Of a stretch of 64,000 nucleotides of DNA, positions 1-9,387 are shown piece by piece; the first letter of the stretch is position 1; every line of letters starts with the position of its first letter. Both the position numbers and the translations under genes were made by a program. The DNA is from Rhizobium leguminosarum bv. trifolii WSM1325 (GTDB lineage: Bacteria; Pseudomonadota; Alphaproteobacteria; Rhizobiales; Rhizobiaceae). Location of the stretch: contig CP001623.1 of assembly GCA_000023185.1 (NCBI GenBank), positions 186,001 to 250,000 of the forward strand. The letters are read 5' to 3'. Below the pieces are notes generated by a model. The model was given only the letters and a program-made list of their open reading frames with translations, did not search any database and had not been told where the DNA came from.

Positions 1-31
1 AGTCTTCCGCTTCTGGGTCGGCGGCGCGGCA

Positions 32-1612
32 ATGATCGACGGTCTGATCGCAATTGCTGTCGCGACCGGTATCGGCCTGGCTGCCAACGTCTGGATCCGC
101 AAGAGATCTCCCGAGCTCATAGACGTTGCGCTGCTGAGCCTCGCGCTCGGCGGCGCACTTATTGTTTTGATGGCGGTGCTTCCCACCCTGGTCCACGCCC
201 GCGTATTGGCCATCATCGGTCTGCCGATGACGGTATTGAACTGCCTGGCGACGGTGCTGTGTGGTTTCGTTCTGTTGAAGACGCAACAATGGGAGCTGGA
301 GCGAAGCATCCTGGTGACCGCATTTTCGCAGTCGCCCGATTATCTCTACGTGAAGGACCGAAACAGCCGGTTCATCACCGTCAACGAAAATATGATCCGC
401 CTTTTTCGTTTCAGAACCACGGCGGAGATGACCGGATTGTCGGATTTCAATCTTATCTCGCGGCCGCGCGCCGAAGAATTTTATTATCTCGAACAACAGG
501 TCATGGACACCGGGGTGCCCCTGATCGACTCCGTCGAGCGTGTCGAAGACAGATACCTGCTCGCCTCCAAGGTGCCGCTGAAGGATAGGCAGGGACGGGT
601 GATCGGCCTGGCCGGCGTCACGCGTGACGTGACGGAGCGGACTGCTCTGGAGCGGGAATTGCGCAAGAGCAAGAACCTGCTGTCACATGCGATGGCCGGC
701 ATGTCCGATGGCATCGCCATGTACGACAGCAAGGGTTTTCTGGTTTTTTGCAACGACCAGTATCGCGCCGCCTTTCCGCTATCCGGAGACGCCCGCGTGG
801 TTGGCGCTCATATCAGCGACATCCTTCGTCGCGTTGCCGAAACCGGCGAGCGCACGGGTATCCCGGACGCTGACCGCGAAGAGTGGATCAGGTCCGTCAG
901 TGCGACGTTGCACAGCAACAAGGACGAAGAGGTTCAGCTTCACAACGGCGACTGGCGCAGCATCCGGACGAGGTTAGCGGAAGACGGCACGGCGATGGCC
1001 GTTGTCTCCGACATCACGGCGACCAAGCAGGCGGAAATCGCCCTCCGGCTGTCGGCGGAGCAGCTGAAGTCCCTCGCCGAGACCGACGGGCTCACCGGCA
1101 TGGTCAACCGCCGGGCCTTCGACGAGGCTTTCGCCCGCGAGACCGCAGGCAGCGCCAGGAAAAACACGCCGTTCAGCCTTCTGATGGTCGATATCGACCG
1201 CTTCAAGGCCTATAACGACACCTATGGTCATCCCGCCGGGGACCAATGCCTGCGTGTCGTCAGCAGGTGTCTTCGCCAGTCCGTAAGCCGCCCGGCCGAC
1301 ATCGTCGCACGCTACGGCGGAGAGGAATTCGTGGTTCTGCTGCCTGCAACCAGTGCGAAGGGGGCGATGATCGTTGCCGAACAGTTCGCACGTCTCCTAA
1401 GCCAGGAAAATATCGTTCATACCGGCAGCGAATTCGGCCGGGTGACCGCCAGCATCGGCATATCCTGTGCGACGGGAGCCACCTTGAGGATCAACCCGAA
1501 CCGCCTCCTGAGCGAGGCCGATGCCGCGCTCTACGACGCCAAGACTCAAGGCCGCAATCGCATCCTGGCACATTCGCCCGAGGAGCGGCACGCCATCAAG
1601 GACGTTGGTTAG
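32..1612 (+). CDS. Membrane-anchored PAS-PAS-GGDEF diguanylate cyclase
   Basis: Likely makes cyclic-di-GMP from two GTP at the inner membrane. About 95 N-terminal residues contain three hydrophobic stretches (roughly 1-22, 32-55, 58-80). A PAS domain follows (about 95-205, ending in the linker-like VTRDVTERTALE), then a second PAS_7-like domain (about 215-345), then a C-terminal GGDEF domain (about 350-515). The active-site motif is RYGGEEF, and an RPAD sequence lies five residues before it, matching the RxxD inhibitory I-site, so the domain looks catalytically active and product-inhibited. The frame is open back to base 2 and there is no clear ribosome-binding site before the ATG at 32, so the true start may lie outside the window and the protein may be longer. 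The signal it senses is unknown. Confidence 0.85.
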   Translation: MIDGLIAIAVATGIGLAANVWIRKRSPELIDVALLSLALGGALIVLMAVLPTLVHARVLAIIGLPMTVLNCLATVLCGFVLLKTQQWELERSILVTAFSQSPDYLYVKDRNSRFITVNENMIRLFRFRTTAEMTGLSDFNLISRPRAEEFYYLEQQVMDTGVPLIDSVERVEDRYLLASKVPLKDRQGRVIGLAGVTRDVTERTALERELRKSKNLLSHAMAGMSDGIAMYDSKGFLVFCNDQYRAAFPLSGDARVVGAHISDILRRVAETGERTGIPDADREEWIRSVSATLHSNKDEEVQLHNGDWRSIRTRLAEDGTAMAVVSDITATKQAEIALRLSAEQLKSLAETDGLTGMVNRRAFDEAFARETAGSARKNTPFSLLMVDIDRFKAYNDTYGHPAGDQCLRVVSRCLRQSVSRPADIVARYGGEEFVVLLPATSAKGAMIVAEQFARLLSQENIVHTGSEFGRVTASIGISCATGATLRINPNRLLSEADAALYDAKTQGRNRILAHSPEERHAIKDVG

Positions 1613-1620
1613 ATTGAATC

Positions 1621-1643
1621 CTTGATAGGTTTTTCCTATCGAG
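1621..1643. terminator. Short stem-loop after the diguanylate cyclase gene
   Basis: CTTGATAGG (1621-1629) and CCTATCGAG (1635-1643) form a nine-base stem with one mismatch around a TTTTT loop. It begins nine bases after the stop codon of the upstream gene. No T-run follows, so it is only a weak candidate for intrinsic termination and may simply stabilise the mRNA end. Confidence 0.35.
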
Positions 1644-1694
1644 CCATCGCGCGTGCGCCCTTGATGTTTTCCCCGCTTCGACAATACAGGGCGC

Positions 1695-3989
1695 ATGGAC
1701 ACAAAATTCATTGGTAAGAAGTCGGCAGCAGCCGGGGGCTGGGGCGCTTTGAAGAGCTGCGGCAAGCGCTTGCTGCAAAGCGGCATGCCGATTTCAGGGG
1801 CGCGGACGATGCTGAAGGCGAACCAGCCGGATGGGTTCGACTGCCCGGGCTGCGCCTGGGGCGATCCCGAGCACGGATCGTCGTTCGAGTTCTGCGAGAA
1901 CGGCGTGAAGGCCGTCGCCTGGGAGGCGACGGAAAAGCGGGCAACGCCCGCCTTCTTCGGGGAAAGGACTGTATCGCAGCTTCGCCAGTTGACGGACTAT
2001 GAACTGGAACTCAGTGGCCGCCTCACGCATCCGATGCGCTACGATGCGGCGAGCGACCGTTACCTGCCGGTCGCGTGGGCGGATGCCTTTGCCGAGATCG
2101 GCAGCATCCTGAGGGGGTTCGATAGCCCCAACCGGGCGGAATTCTACACGTCTGGCCGGGCGAGCAACGAGGCCGCCTTCCTGTACCAGCTGTTCGTGCG
2201 CGTCTACGGCACCAACAATTTTCCCGACTGCTCCAACATGTGCCACGAGGCGAGCGGCATCGCCATGCGCCAGGCGGTCGGTGTCGGCAAGGGTACCGTG
2301 CTGCTGGAGGATTTCGAAGAGGCCGATGCGATCTTCGTGATCGGGCAGAACCCGGGCACCAACCATCCGAGGATGCTCGGCGATTTGCGCCGGGCGGCCA
2401 TCCGCGGCGCGCGCGTCGTCGTCTTCAATCCCATCCGCGAACGCGGCCTGGAACGCTTCTCCGACCCGCAGGACAAGGTCGAGATGCTGCGCGGCGGTTC
2501 GACCGATATCGCCAGCCTTTATCTGCAACCGCAGCTCGGCGGCGACATGGCCGCGGTGCGGGGGATGGCGAAGGCCGTGCTGGCCGCGGAAGACGCAGCC
2601 GTCGAAGCCGGTCTGCCCTTCGTTCTCGACCACGCATTTCTTGTCGAACACTGCGCGGGTTTTGTCGAATACCGGGCGGCGGTCGAGGCGACGAGCTGGG
2701 CTGACATCGAGGACCAGTCGGGACTGAGCCGGCAGGAGATCGAACGGGCAGCCGATGTCTATATCAGCGCCGAGCGGGTCATCTGCACCTGGGCGATGGG
2801 CGTGACCCAGCATCTGCATTCCGTGGCGACAATCCGCGAGATCGCCAATTTCATGTTCCTGCGCGGTAATATCGGCCGGCCGGGGGCAGGCCTTTGCCCG
2901 GTTCGCGGCCATTCCAACGTGCAGGGCGACCGCACCGTCGGCATCAACGAAAAGCCGGCGGACGATTTCCTCGATGCGCTGGAGAAGCATTTCCGCTTCA
3001 CCGTTCCTCGCGAACATGGTCACAATGTCCTTGCCGCGATCGGCGCGATGCTCGATGGCTCGGCCGAGGCCTTCATCGGGCTTGGCGGCAATTTTGCCCG
3101 CGCCACGCCCGACAGCGCGCTCGTTGAAAAGGCGTTGCGGCGGCTGAAGCTGACGGTGCACATCGCCACCAAGCCCAACCATTCGCATCTCATGCCCGGC
3201 GAGGTGGCCTTCATCCTGCCGTGCCTCGGACGCACCGAGATGGATCTGAACGCGGCGGGCAACTCCCAGCTTATAAGCGTCGAGGATTCGATGAGCATGG
3301 TGCATGGGTCTGCCGGCATCAATCGTCCGGCCTCGCCGCATCTCCTCTCGGAAGTCGCCATCATTGCCGGCATTGCACAGGCGACGGTCGGCTCCGCCGT
3401 GGTCGACTGGGCAGAGCTTGCCGACGACCACGACCGTATCCGCGATCATATCGAGGCGACCATTCCAGGCTTCGAAAATTACAATGCGCGCTTGCGCAAA
3501 CCGCGCGGTTTCCACCTGCGCAATACGGCAGCCCATCGGGAGTGGGATACGCCGGCAGGCAAGGCATCATTTTCTTGCGAAGCGCTTCCGGAGGAGACGG
3601 TGCATCAGCGGGCGCGAAAGGGTGAGGGGCGTTTCGCCCTGCAGACGTTCCGGTCGCACGATCAATACAATACGACGGTCTACGGTCTCGATGACCGATA
3701 TCGCGGCGTCTACGGGGAGCGGCAGGTCATCTTCATTCATCCAGCCGACCTCAAGGCGATGAATGCCGAGGCCGGTGATCGGATCGACGTGGTCGGCGAG
3801 CATGATGACGGTATCGAGCGCATCGCCGAGAATTTCCGCTTTGTGCCCTATGACATTCCGCGAGGAAGCATCGCGGGTTACTATCCCGAGCTGAACGTGC
3901 TCGTGCCGCTTGGCAGCGCGGGCGTGGATAGCGATACGCCCACCTCGAAATCGATCATGGTGTCCTTCCGCCGGCGACAAGCCGCGTGA
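1695..3989 (+). CDS. FdhF/YdeP-family molybdopterin oxidoreductase
   Basis: Molybdopterin-dependent oxidoreductase alpha subunit of the YdeP/FdhF type, 764 residues, the usual family length. FdCPGCAWGDP and FEFCENG near residues 50-75 are the N-terminal cysteines of the family. SNMCHEASG near residue 187 aligns with the formate dehydrogenase segment that carries selenocysteine (E. coli FdhH), here cysteine. The C-terminal part resembles the molydopterin-dinucleotide-binding domain. The likely role is formate oxidation or an unassigned molybdenum redox reaction. YdeP-type proteins are usually single cytoplasmic subunits with no characterised partner, so the substrate is inferred. It could burn the formate produced by the formaldehyde pathway at 19.4-22 kb, but it is not co-transcribed with it. 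Its stop overlaps the start of the next small gene. Confidence 0.85.
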   Translation: MDTKFIGKKSAAAGGWGALKSCGKRLLQSGMPISGARTMLKANQPDGFDCPGCAWGDPEHGSSFEFCENGVKAVAWEATEKRATPAFFGERTVSQLRQLTDYELELSGRLTHPMRYDAASDRYLPVAWADAFAEIGSILRGFDSPNRAEFYTSGRASNEAAFLYQLFVRVYGTNNFPDCSNMCHEASGIAMRQAVGVGKGTVLLEDFEEADAIFVIGQNPGTNHPRMLGDLRRAAIRGARVVVFNPIRERGLERFSDPQDKVEMLRGGSTDIASLYLQPQLGGDMAAVRGMAKAVLAAEDAAVEAGLPFVLDHAFLVEHCAGFVEYRAAVEATSWADIEDQSGLSRQEIERAADVYISAERVICTWAMGVTQHLHSVATIREIANFMFLRGNIGRPGAGLCPVRGHSNVQGDRTVGINEKPADDFLDALEKHFRFTVPREHGHNVLAAIGAMLDGSAEAFIGLGGNFARATPDSALVEKALRRLKLTVHIATKPNHSHLMPGEVAFILPCLGRTEMDLNAAGNSQLISVEDSMSMVHGSAGINRPASPHLLSEVAIIAGIAQATVGSAVVDWAELADDHDRIRDHIEATIPGFENYNARLRKPRGFHLRNTAAHREWDTPAGKASFSCEALPEETVHQRARKGEGRFALQTFRSHDQYNTTVYGLDDRYRGVYGERQVIFIHPADLKAMNAEAGDRIDVVGEHDDGIERIAENFRFVPYDIPRGSIAGYYPELNVLVPLGSAGVDSDTPTSKSIMVSFRRRQAA

Positions 3990-4270
3990 GCCAAGAGGCC
4001 TCCGAGGCCGATCGTTTTCTTGCCCTCGTCGCTGCGGCGCAAGGCAGGGATATCAGGCTGACATCCGTACAGGCCGGTCTCCTTGTCGCCGCGGAATTGG
4101 GGATAGCGGGTGACAGCCGCGCCTTTGCGCGCCTGCTGGGGATCGCGCATTCTCTCGTGCTCAGGGAGCTCAACGCGCTCGCGGAACGCGAAGGGGTGCT
4201 GCAGATCGTGAAGCGGGATCTAAGGACGATGAGAGTGCACTACACATTGCCGCCGCCGGATGAGGCGTAA
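3986..4270 (+). CDS. Small helix-rich protein coupled to the molybdoenzyme gene
   Basis: A 94-residue protein starting with GTG at 3986, overlapping the upstream TGA by three bases (GTGA), so translation is probably coupled. Residues 30-85 read as several short helices followed by a hydrophobic-basic strand pair (LQIVKRDLRTMRVHYTL). This resembles a compact winged-helix fold of the kind used to read or repress DNA. It has no cysteine cluster and no membrane segment. I do not recognise a named family. A role as a regulator or assembly factor of the adjacent molybdoenzyme is inferred from coupling only. Confidence 0.7.
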   Translation: MSQEASEADRFLALVAAAQGRDIRLTSVQAGLLVAAELGIAGDSRAFARLLGIAHSLVLRELNALAEREGVLQIVKRDLRTMRVHYTLPPPDEA

Positions 4271-4294
4271 ACGCCCCTGCGCCGCAAGCGGCCG

Positions 4295-5296
4295 CTATCG
4301 ACGGATCACGCGCTTCCTGGTGTCGGAAGGGTATTCTCCGTATGTGGTTTTATAGACTGCCGAAAACCGGCCGAAATGAAAGAAGCCCCATTTGAGGCAG
4401 ATGGCCTTCATGGTCTCCTTGCTCTCGGGATCGAGCAGATCCTGGCGCGCGGCACGCAGCCGAAGCGTCAGCAGATAGACGGCGGGGGAGGTTCCCCTGA
4501 ACGCACGAAAACCGGTCTCGAGCGCCCGGCTGGATACGCCGGCGGCTTCGGCCACCTTCGGCATGGTGATCGGCTGATCGATATTGGCGTGCATGAATTC
4601 GATCGCCCTGCGGACATGCCGGGGGGCGATCAGGGCGGGGCGATTCTCCAGGAAATGCGACAGCCGGTGCGGCACCAGGCGCACCACCAGATCGGCGAGC
4701 GCCTGCGTCATATGCGCCATGGCGATCGGCGACTGCAGCAAGGGGCCATCGTCGCGCATGCCTGAGATGATCGTTTCCGTGAGGTTGCCGATCAACCGGC
4801 CGGCTGGCTTGGACAGGTCCAGTTCGGGCAGCAGATCGAGAGAGCCGCTGAACGGCATCTCGAACGTCTGGCCGATCGTCTGCAGGATGACAGGCCAGTT
4901 GATCAGCAACTCGTCGATGACGTTCGATTGCCCATGCATGATGACGCTGTTGGGTTCGAAATTGTTATAGAGAAGCAATTTTCCTTGCCCGGCCTCGGCG
5001 ATGCGGGACGATCCATAGGTTACCCCCATGCCGCCGCTGCGCGGCACGACGATCGACAGATACTCCGCCGTATCGACGGTCGGCTCGATATTGAACTGAA
5101 ACTCCGCCTCATGATAACCGGTGAGCAGGACGGCTTTGTCACAGACCGAGAAATCCAATCCCCAATGGAAGTCCTTGGCGCGGCCGACGGGCTCGGCATC
5201 AAATGCGCCAAAAGCGCCGCCCAGCGTTTCGACCATGTTGTCGAAGGACGAACCACTAAATCGAAATGAAAATGGGGGAGGGCTATTTTCAGTCAT
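4295..5296 (-). CDS. AraC-family transcriptional regulator
   Basis: A 333-residue regulator. The C-terminal 100 residues carry the tandem AraC helix-turn-helix: the first near TMPKVAEAAGVSSRALETGF, the second near MKAICLKWGFFHFGRFS ending in the typical ...YGEYPSDTRKR tail. The N-terminal 200 residues fit the AraC_binding_2 (cupin-like) effector domain. It is convergent with the molybdoenzyme pair (24 bases apart) and faces about 1 kb of non-coding DNA. Its target could be itself or distant genes. The effector cannot be read from the sequence. Confidence 0.85.
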   Translation of the reverse strand: MTENSPPPFSFRFSGSSFDNMVETLGGAFGAFDAEPVGRAKDFHWGLDFSVCDKAVLLTGYHEAEFQFNIEPTVDTAEYLSIVVPRSGGMGVTYGSSRIAEAGQGKLLLYNNFEPNSVIMHGQSNVIDELLINWPVILQTIGQTFEMPFSGSLDLLPELDLSKPAGRLIGNLTETIISGMRDDGPLLQSPIAMAHMTQALADLVVRLVPHRLSHFLENRPALIAPRHVRRAIEFMHANIDQPITMPKVAEAAGVSSRALETGFRAFRGTSPAVYLLTLRLRAARQDLLDPESKETMKAICLKWGFFHFGRFSAVYKTTYGEYPSDTRKRVIRR

Positions 5297-5862
5297 GCTG
5301 CTCCCATTGTTCGGTCCGGCTGTTTCGGCATGCTCTTTTCCAAGGCTCGCAGGTGCCAGCGCGACGCGCGGCCGACCCGAATCTCGGATTTGTGCGCGTA
5401 CCTCTGCCAGCCTTGCCGGTCGTCATGGATGGTCGTCCCCCGCCGCGGCGCTCCATCTGAGTCCGCAGATGGAACGGATGAGCGGGGCTTGGATGTATAT
5501 TAGGCGATTATTGGATAAAGTGCAGCAGCTTGCAGCAGAGCAGGTGGATCTCCGCGTGCTATCGGCATCGAGGTCAGCGGCTTGCGCTAGCTGATGCAGG
5601 CCGAATCCGGGCACGGTAAACGTCAAAAAGACCAGCCCGTTGAATGCATTAGTTCCCATCTAGATCAGGAACTGACAGAACCCGCGGCCATTGGCAAGAC
5701 TTCACGCTGCCGGTCATAACGACAACCCGCTGGCAAACGATCACGCTGATGGAGCGATTCTACAGCTGTATCCGCCGCGCCGCAGGGTGACCGCGGCGAT
5801 CTGGCCGAGATGCGCATCATCTGAAACTTATAGAGAACGCCCCATTCGAGAGCCGCGCAGTC

Positions 5863-5911
5863 GCCTGCCGAAGGTTCTTAGTGGACCGCTTAAAGATGGC
5901 CTTCGGCAGGC
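5863..5911. repeat. 12-base perfect inverted repeat
   Basis: GCCTGCCGAAGG at 5863-5874 and CCTTCGGCAGGC at 5900-5911 are exact reverse complements around a 25-base loop. It lies in the gene-poor interval. It could be a structured RNA element, a mobile-element remnant or a rhizobial intergenic palindrome. Confidence 0.6.
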
Positions 5912-5926
5912 AGACAGGCATGCAGG

Positions 5927-5952
5927 CATACGCACGGGATGGAGTGCGTATG
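5927..5952. repeat. 9-base perfect hairpin
   Basis: CATACGCAC at 5927-5935 and GTGCGTATG at 5944-5952 are exact reverse complements around an eight-base loop. A third small stem, CCATCC (5964-5969) with GGATGG (5984-5989), follows directly. With the previous repeat this makes three consecutive hairpins in 130 bases. Confidence 0.55.
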
Positions 5953-6293
5953 TAAGATCCCTTCCATCCTTTGGGGGGTCATGGGATGGATGGGCTTGGC
6001 TTTTAGACCGCAAACCATCATGGCCTTGGTCGGGTTTCATCTTACTGTTCCTTAGCTATGGAGCAATTGTCTGCTACCGATATTGTCGGCCAACCGGCTT
6101 TTCGTGACGCAGTCTGGACTGATCTTGCGCAAAATGTATATGAACCGGCCCCGCTGAAGCCACCTGTTGCGCGCAATGAACTGCGCAAAGTGAATAGAGA
6201 TCTTTAGTTTCTCATTTGGCACGAACGGTGGGACGCCGGCATGATGCCGCCGGGCGCGATGCATTCGGTTCTTTCCGTTGAGCAATGATTTTC

Positions 6294-7298
6294 TCACTGA
6301 AGGCACAAGCGACGGATCGTTTCCAACACGCCTATGTCGACGTCAAGACGATCGGTTTCCGCGACGCTCGCGGGCATCGTCCTGTCTCCGGGGATACGGA
6401 CTCCCCTGGAACGCAGCCGTTCCAATTGGGCCTTGGCGCGCTCCGGGAAGTCCGAATCCGCGGCCGCGGGAAAGAGCGCGATCACCGTCATTCCCGCATT
6501 CACCGGGTGCTCGCCCGAGAGAAAGTGGCCGGCATCGAGCGACCACGCGGCCCCGGAAAGACCCGCCGAAAGCATCTCGACGATAAGGGCGATATTGCCG
6601 CCCTTGTAACCGCCGAAGGGCAGGAGAGCACCGAGCATTGCCTTAACAGGATCGGTGGTGATGGCGCCGGTTTCGTCAATGGCCATGCCGTGAGCGATCG
6701 GCAATTGCGCCTTTGCCGCCTCGGCAAGCGTTATGAACGCCGTCGCACTCGTCGCCTGGTCGATGACGACAGGCGGCAAGGGTTCCGGCATGGGCACGCC
6801 GAAGGCGAGCGGATTGGTGCAGTAGACGCGCTCGCCGCCCTCGGCGGCGGCCATCAAGGCCGGTCCGTTGGCTGCGGCGATGGATATCAACCCGTCCTGA
6901 GCGAGGCGCCGGACGTAGTATCCCAATTCCCCGGCGGTATAGCTGTTTCTTTGCGTAAGGACTGAGATGCCGAAGGTTTTCACGCACTTTACGAAGTCGT
7001 CGTAAATGAGATCAAACCCGAGCTGCGCTATGCCGCCGTCCGCATCGGCCTGGATCAGGGCCGGCAGCACATGGTTGAAGCGGGGCTTGGCGTCGCCATT
7101 GATCCGCCCGTCGCGCAGGCTGGTGAGATAATCGACGAAATGAGGAAAACCGAGCTCAGTGCGCCCGAAGCAGGCGGCCGAGAGCGTTGCATCGACAAGC
7201 GCCTTCGCCATGGCCGGGCTGCCGCCGCAGGCGAGACAGGCTTCGAGCGCCAGTTGGCGGAGCTCGTCGATCGGCATTCTCATCTTCTGCCCGGCCAT
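6294..7298 (-). CDS. Ldh_2-family NAD(P)H-dependent oxidoreductase, unusual active site
   Basis: About 334 residues of the malate/L-lactate dehydrogenase type 2 family, which includes delta1-piperideine/pyrroline-2-carboxylate reductase (DpkA) and ureidoglycolate dehydrogenase. The family landmarks YCTNPLAFGVP and FGGYKGGNIALIVE are present. Where most members have a Ser-His-Gly with the catalytic histidine (about residue 49), this one reads GRTELGFPHF, so the SHG triad is replaced by ELG. The start is set at the ATG of a TGATG junction with the upstream gene; a GTG lies one codon earlier. In a proline-betaine operon, reduction of a cyclic imine such as pyrroline-2-carboxylate is the most attractive role, but this is inference and the altered active site weakens it. 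Confidence 0.75.
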   Translation of the reverse strand: MAGQKMRMPIDELRQLALEACLACGGSPAMAKALVDATLSAACFGRTELGFPHFVDYLTSLRDGRINGDAKPRFNHVLPALIQADADGGIAQLGFDLIYDDFVKCVKTFGISVLTQRNSYTAGELGYYVRRLAQDGLISIAAANGPALMAAAEGGERVYCTNPLAFGVPMPEPLPPVVIDQATSATAFITLAEAAKAQLPIAHGMAIDETGAITTDPVKAMLGALLPFGGYKGGNIALIVEMLSAGLSGAAWSLDAGHFLSGEHPVNAGMTVIALFPAAADSDFPERAKAQLERLRSRGVRIPGDRTMPASVAETDRLDVDIGVLETIRRLCLQ

Positions 7299-9283
7299 CA
7301 CAGCGCCAATGCCGCTCGTCTGCCCTCATAGAAGGCATAAGGCGCCTGGCGCGGCGCAGCGCAGTCCCCGATCTCCACCACCTGACGATCGTTTGAACGC
7401 AGTTCATCGCCCAACCAATTTGCTGCCGCATTGGTGGTGGCGAGCACCAGGCTGTCGCCTTCCTCGAAGAAACGCTCGCCGGTATTGTGATCCAGCAGGG
7501 TGACGCCATTACCGTGCCATTCCAGCACGCTGACCTCCAGAAGCCATTTGACGCCCAGCGTCTTCAACGTCCGGCGCAGCGGGACGTCGGCGGTGGTGCG
7601 CTGAAGCTCTTTGCCGATGAACGGGTCGGGCGAGAGCATCGTCACCAGGTGCCCATCTTCGGCGAGCTTCCAGGCGGTTCCGCAGCCGCGCCAGCCGCCG
7701 CCCTCGTCCAGCAGCAGAACTCTCTTCCCCGGCCTTGACTGCCGCGCCATGACGGCCTCGACGGTGAAGACGTTTCCTTTTTCGATACCGGGCAGCGTCG
7801 CAACTGAGGGCAGAGCCTTCTGGAAGCCGGTTTCGGGTGAATGGGAACCCGTTGCCAGGATGACGGCGTCTGCGCCGATGGCCTCTACATCCGATGCCTC
7901 GACATAAGAGTTGAGCCGGATATCGACGCCGAGCTTCGTCAGCTGCCGCTCGTACCAGCCGATGAGGTCGAGGATTTGCGCCCGGCGAGGCTGCATGCCG
8001 GCGAGCAGGAAATTGCCGCCGAGCCGGCTGGATGCTTCGGCGAGGATGACCCGGTGGCCCCTTTCAGCGGCGGCGCGGGCGGCTTCCAGGCCGGCAGGCC
8101 CGGCGCCGACCACCAGCACCGTCCTCTGCTGGCCGGCCGGTGCGAAGCGGTCGCCGCCCCATTGATATTCCCGTCCGGCCGATGGGTTGATGAGGCAGCT
8201 TATCCAATAATCGCGCGAACGCCGGCCCCAGCACATCTGGTTGCACGAAATGCAGCCACGAACATCGTCGGGGCGGTCTTCACCGGCTTTTCGAGCCAGA
8301 TGCGGATCGGCAATCTGGCCGCGCACGATCGAGACGAGGTCCGCCGCTCCTTCTCCAAGAACGGTTTCGCCGTTCTCCGGCGTTCTGATATGGCTTTCGG
8401 CAATGACGAGCGCATGTTTAACGGATCGCCTGATCGTTGCGGCAAGCTCGGCGCCGAGCTTCTCCTGGTAGAGGAATGTCGGCATCAGCTTGTGGAAGTC
8501 GAGATAGCCGCCCGAACCGCAGGTCACATAGTCGACGAGACCGAGTTCGTCATGGAGAGCGACGATCTCGGCAAGCTCGTCCCGCGTCAGCGCGACGCTA
8601 TGATCGGGCTCATCGCTGATCGCAAGCCCGATGATGAAATCCTGACCGCACACTGCCCGGATGCGGCTCATGATTTCCCGCGAGAAGCGGGTCCGGTTCT
8701 CCAGCGAACCACCCCATTGATCCTCTCGCCGGTTCGACCAAGGCGTCCAGAACTGCTCGATCAGGCCGAGATAGGCCGCCCAGACTTCGACGCCATCGAA
8801 ACCGGCCTCGCGACAGCGCCGCGCCGCCTGCACGAAGCCGTCGATGGTTTCCCAAATCTCAGCCTCGCTCATGGAATGCGAGCCATCGCTGTCGTGATAA
8901 CTGGGCAAGCCGGAAGGAGACCAATGCGGGTGGTATGAATTATCGGAATCCCCATGCGCGCCGACATGGTAGAGCTGCTGGATCGCGACCGCGCCGTTTT
9001 CCTTGATTGCGGTCGTGACCTTGCTGAAGTGAGGGATCACGCTGTCGTCGCCGGGAAGAAAATTTCCGCGCGTCAGCACGGCCGCGGGATGCACCGGCAT
9101 CGGTTCGACCACGATCATTGCGGCGCCACCGATCGCGCGCTCGGCATAATAGGCGACGTGGCGTTCGCCGGGTACACCGTCGCTCGCCATGTTTGCCGTA
9201 TGCGCTCCGAAGACGATCCTGTTGCGCAAGGTTTGTCCGCGCAGGCCGATCGGCGAAAACAGACGCGGGAAGAGCTTCGACAT
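7298..9283 (-). CDS. Old-yellow-enzyme/4Fe-4S/FAD oxidoreductase (dienoyl-CoA reductase/TMADH type)
   Basis: A 661-residue paralogue of StcD (14094-16130). An N-terminal FMN TIM barrel (about 1-340) opens with LFSPIGLRGQTLRNRIV. A 4Fe-4S motif has the complete set C-x2-C-x3-C-x11-C (about residues 344, 347, 351, 363). A Rossmann domain starts at VLVVGAGPAGLEAARAAAERG (about 390). This is the layout of trimethylamine dehydrogenase, dimethylglycine-type demethylases and 2,4-dienoyl-CoA reductase. In this operon, oxidative N-demethylation of an N-methylated proline derivative is likely. The ATG at 9283 has GGGA upstream; a TTG four codons earlier is less likely. It is followed by the Ldh_2 gene with a one-base overlap. 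Confidence 0.8.
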   Translation of the reverse strand: MSKLFPRLFSPIGLRGQTLRNRIVFGAHTANMASDGVPGERHVAYYAERAIGGAAMIVVEPMPVHPAAVLTRGNFLPGDDSVIPHFSKVTTAIKENGAVAIQQLYHVGAHGDSDNSYHPHWSPSGLPSYHDSDGSHSMSEAEIWETIDGFVQAARRCREAGFDGVEVWAAYLGLIEQFWTPWSNRREDQWGGSLENRTRFSREIMSRIRAVCGQDFIIGLAISDEPDHSVALTRDELAEIVALHDELGLVDYVTCGSGGYLDFHKLMPTFLYQEKLGAELAATIRRSVKHALVIAESHIRTPENGETVLGEGAADLVSIVRGQIADPHLARKAGEDRPDDVRGCISCNQMCWGRRSRDYWISCLINPSAGREYQWGGDRFAPAGQQRTVLVVGAGPAGLEAARAAAERGHRVILAEASSRLGGNFLLAGMQPRRAQILDLIGWYERQLTKLGVDIRLNSYVEASDVEAIGADAVILATGSHSPETGFQKALPSVATLPGIEKGNVFTVEAVMARQSRPGKRVLLLDEGGGWRGCGTAWKLAEDGHLVTMLSPDPFIGKELQRTTADVPLRRTLKTLGVKWLLEVSVLEWHGNGVTLLDHNTGERFFEEGDSLVLATTNAAANWLGDELRSNDRQVVEIGDCAAPRQAPYAFYEGRRAALAL

Positions 9284-9387
9284 GGTGATTCCCAAGCGTC
9301 AGGCGGCTGACTTCCAGGCTCCTGCGATGGCGACGCCCCCGATATCGGCGTCGCCAACGAACCAGAAAGACGGCCGCATTTGGAGCT

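Larger units (their letters stand above)
5297..6293. other. Gene-poor interval with hairpins
   Basis: About 1 kb between the AraC start and the 3' end of the minus-strand Ldh gene. Open frames here (for example 5691-6107 on +) have no recognisable domains, no good ribosome-binding site and poor codon character. The part after about 6040 is visibly more AT-rich than its surroundings. The centre holds several inverted repeats, listed separately. One short minus-strand peptide (frame reading NAFNGLVFLTFTVPGFGLHQ, about 5590-5650) has a hydrophobic character and might be a gene remnant, but nothing more can be supported. Confidence 0.5.

Noticed and set aside
1794..3536. Long minus-strand open frame (580 codons) opposite the molybdoenzyme gene
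   Set aside because: Antisense shadow in GC-rich DNA; low-complexity His/Arg-rich translation with no domain, while the plus strand encodes a complete recognisable enzyme.
5691..6107. Plus-strand open frame of 138 codons in the gene-poor interval
   Set aside because: It overlaps the hairpin cluster, has no ribosome-binding site and an implausible amino-acid composition.
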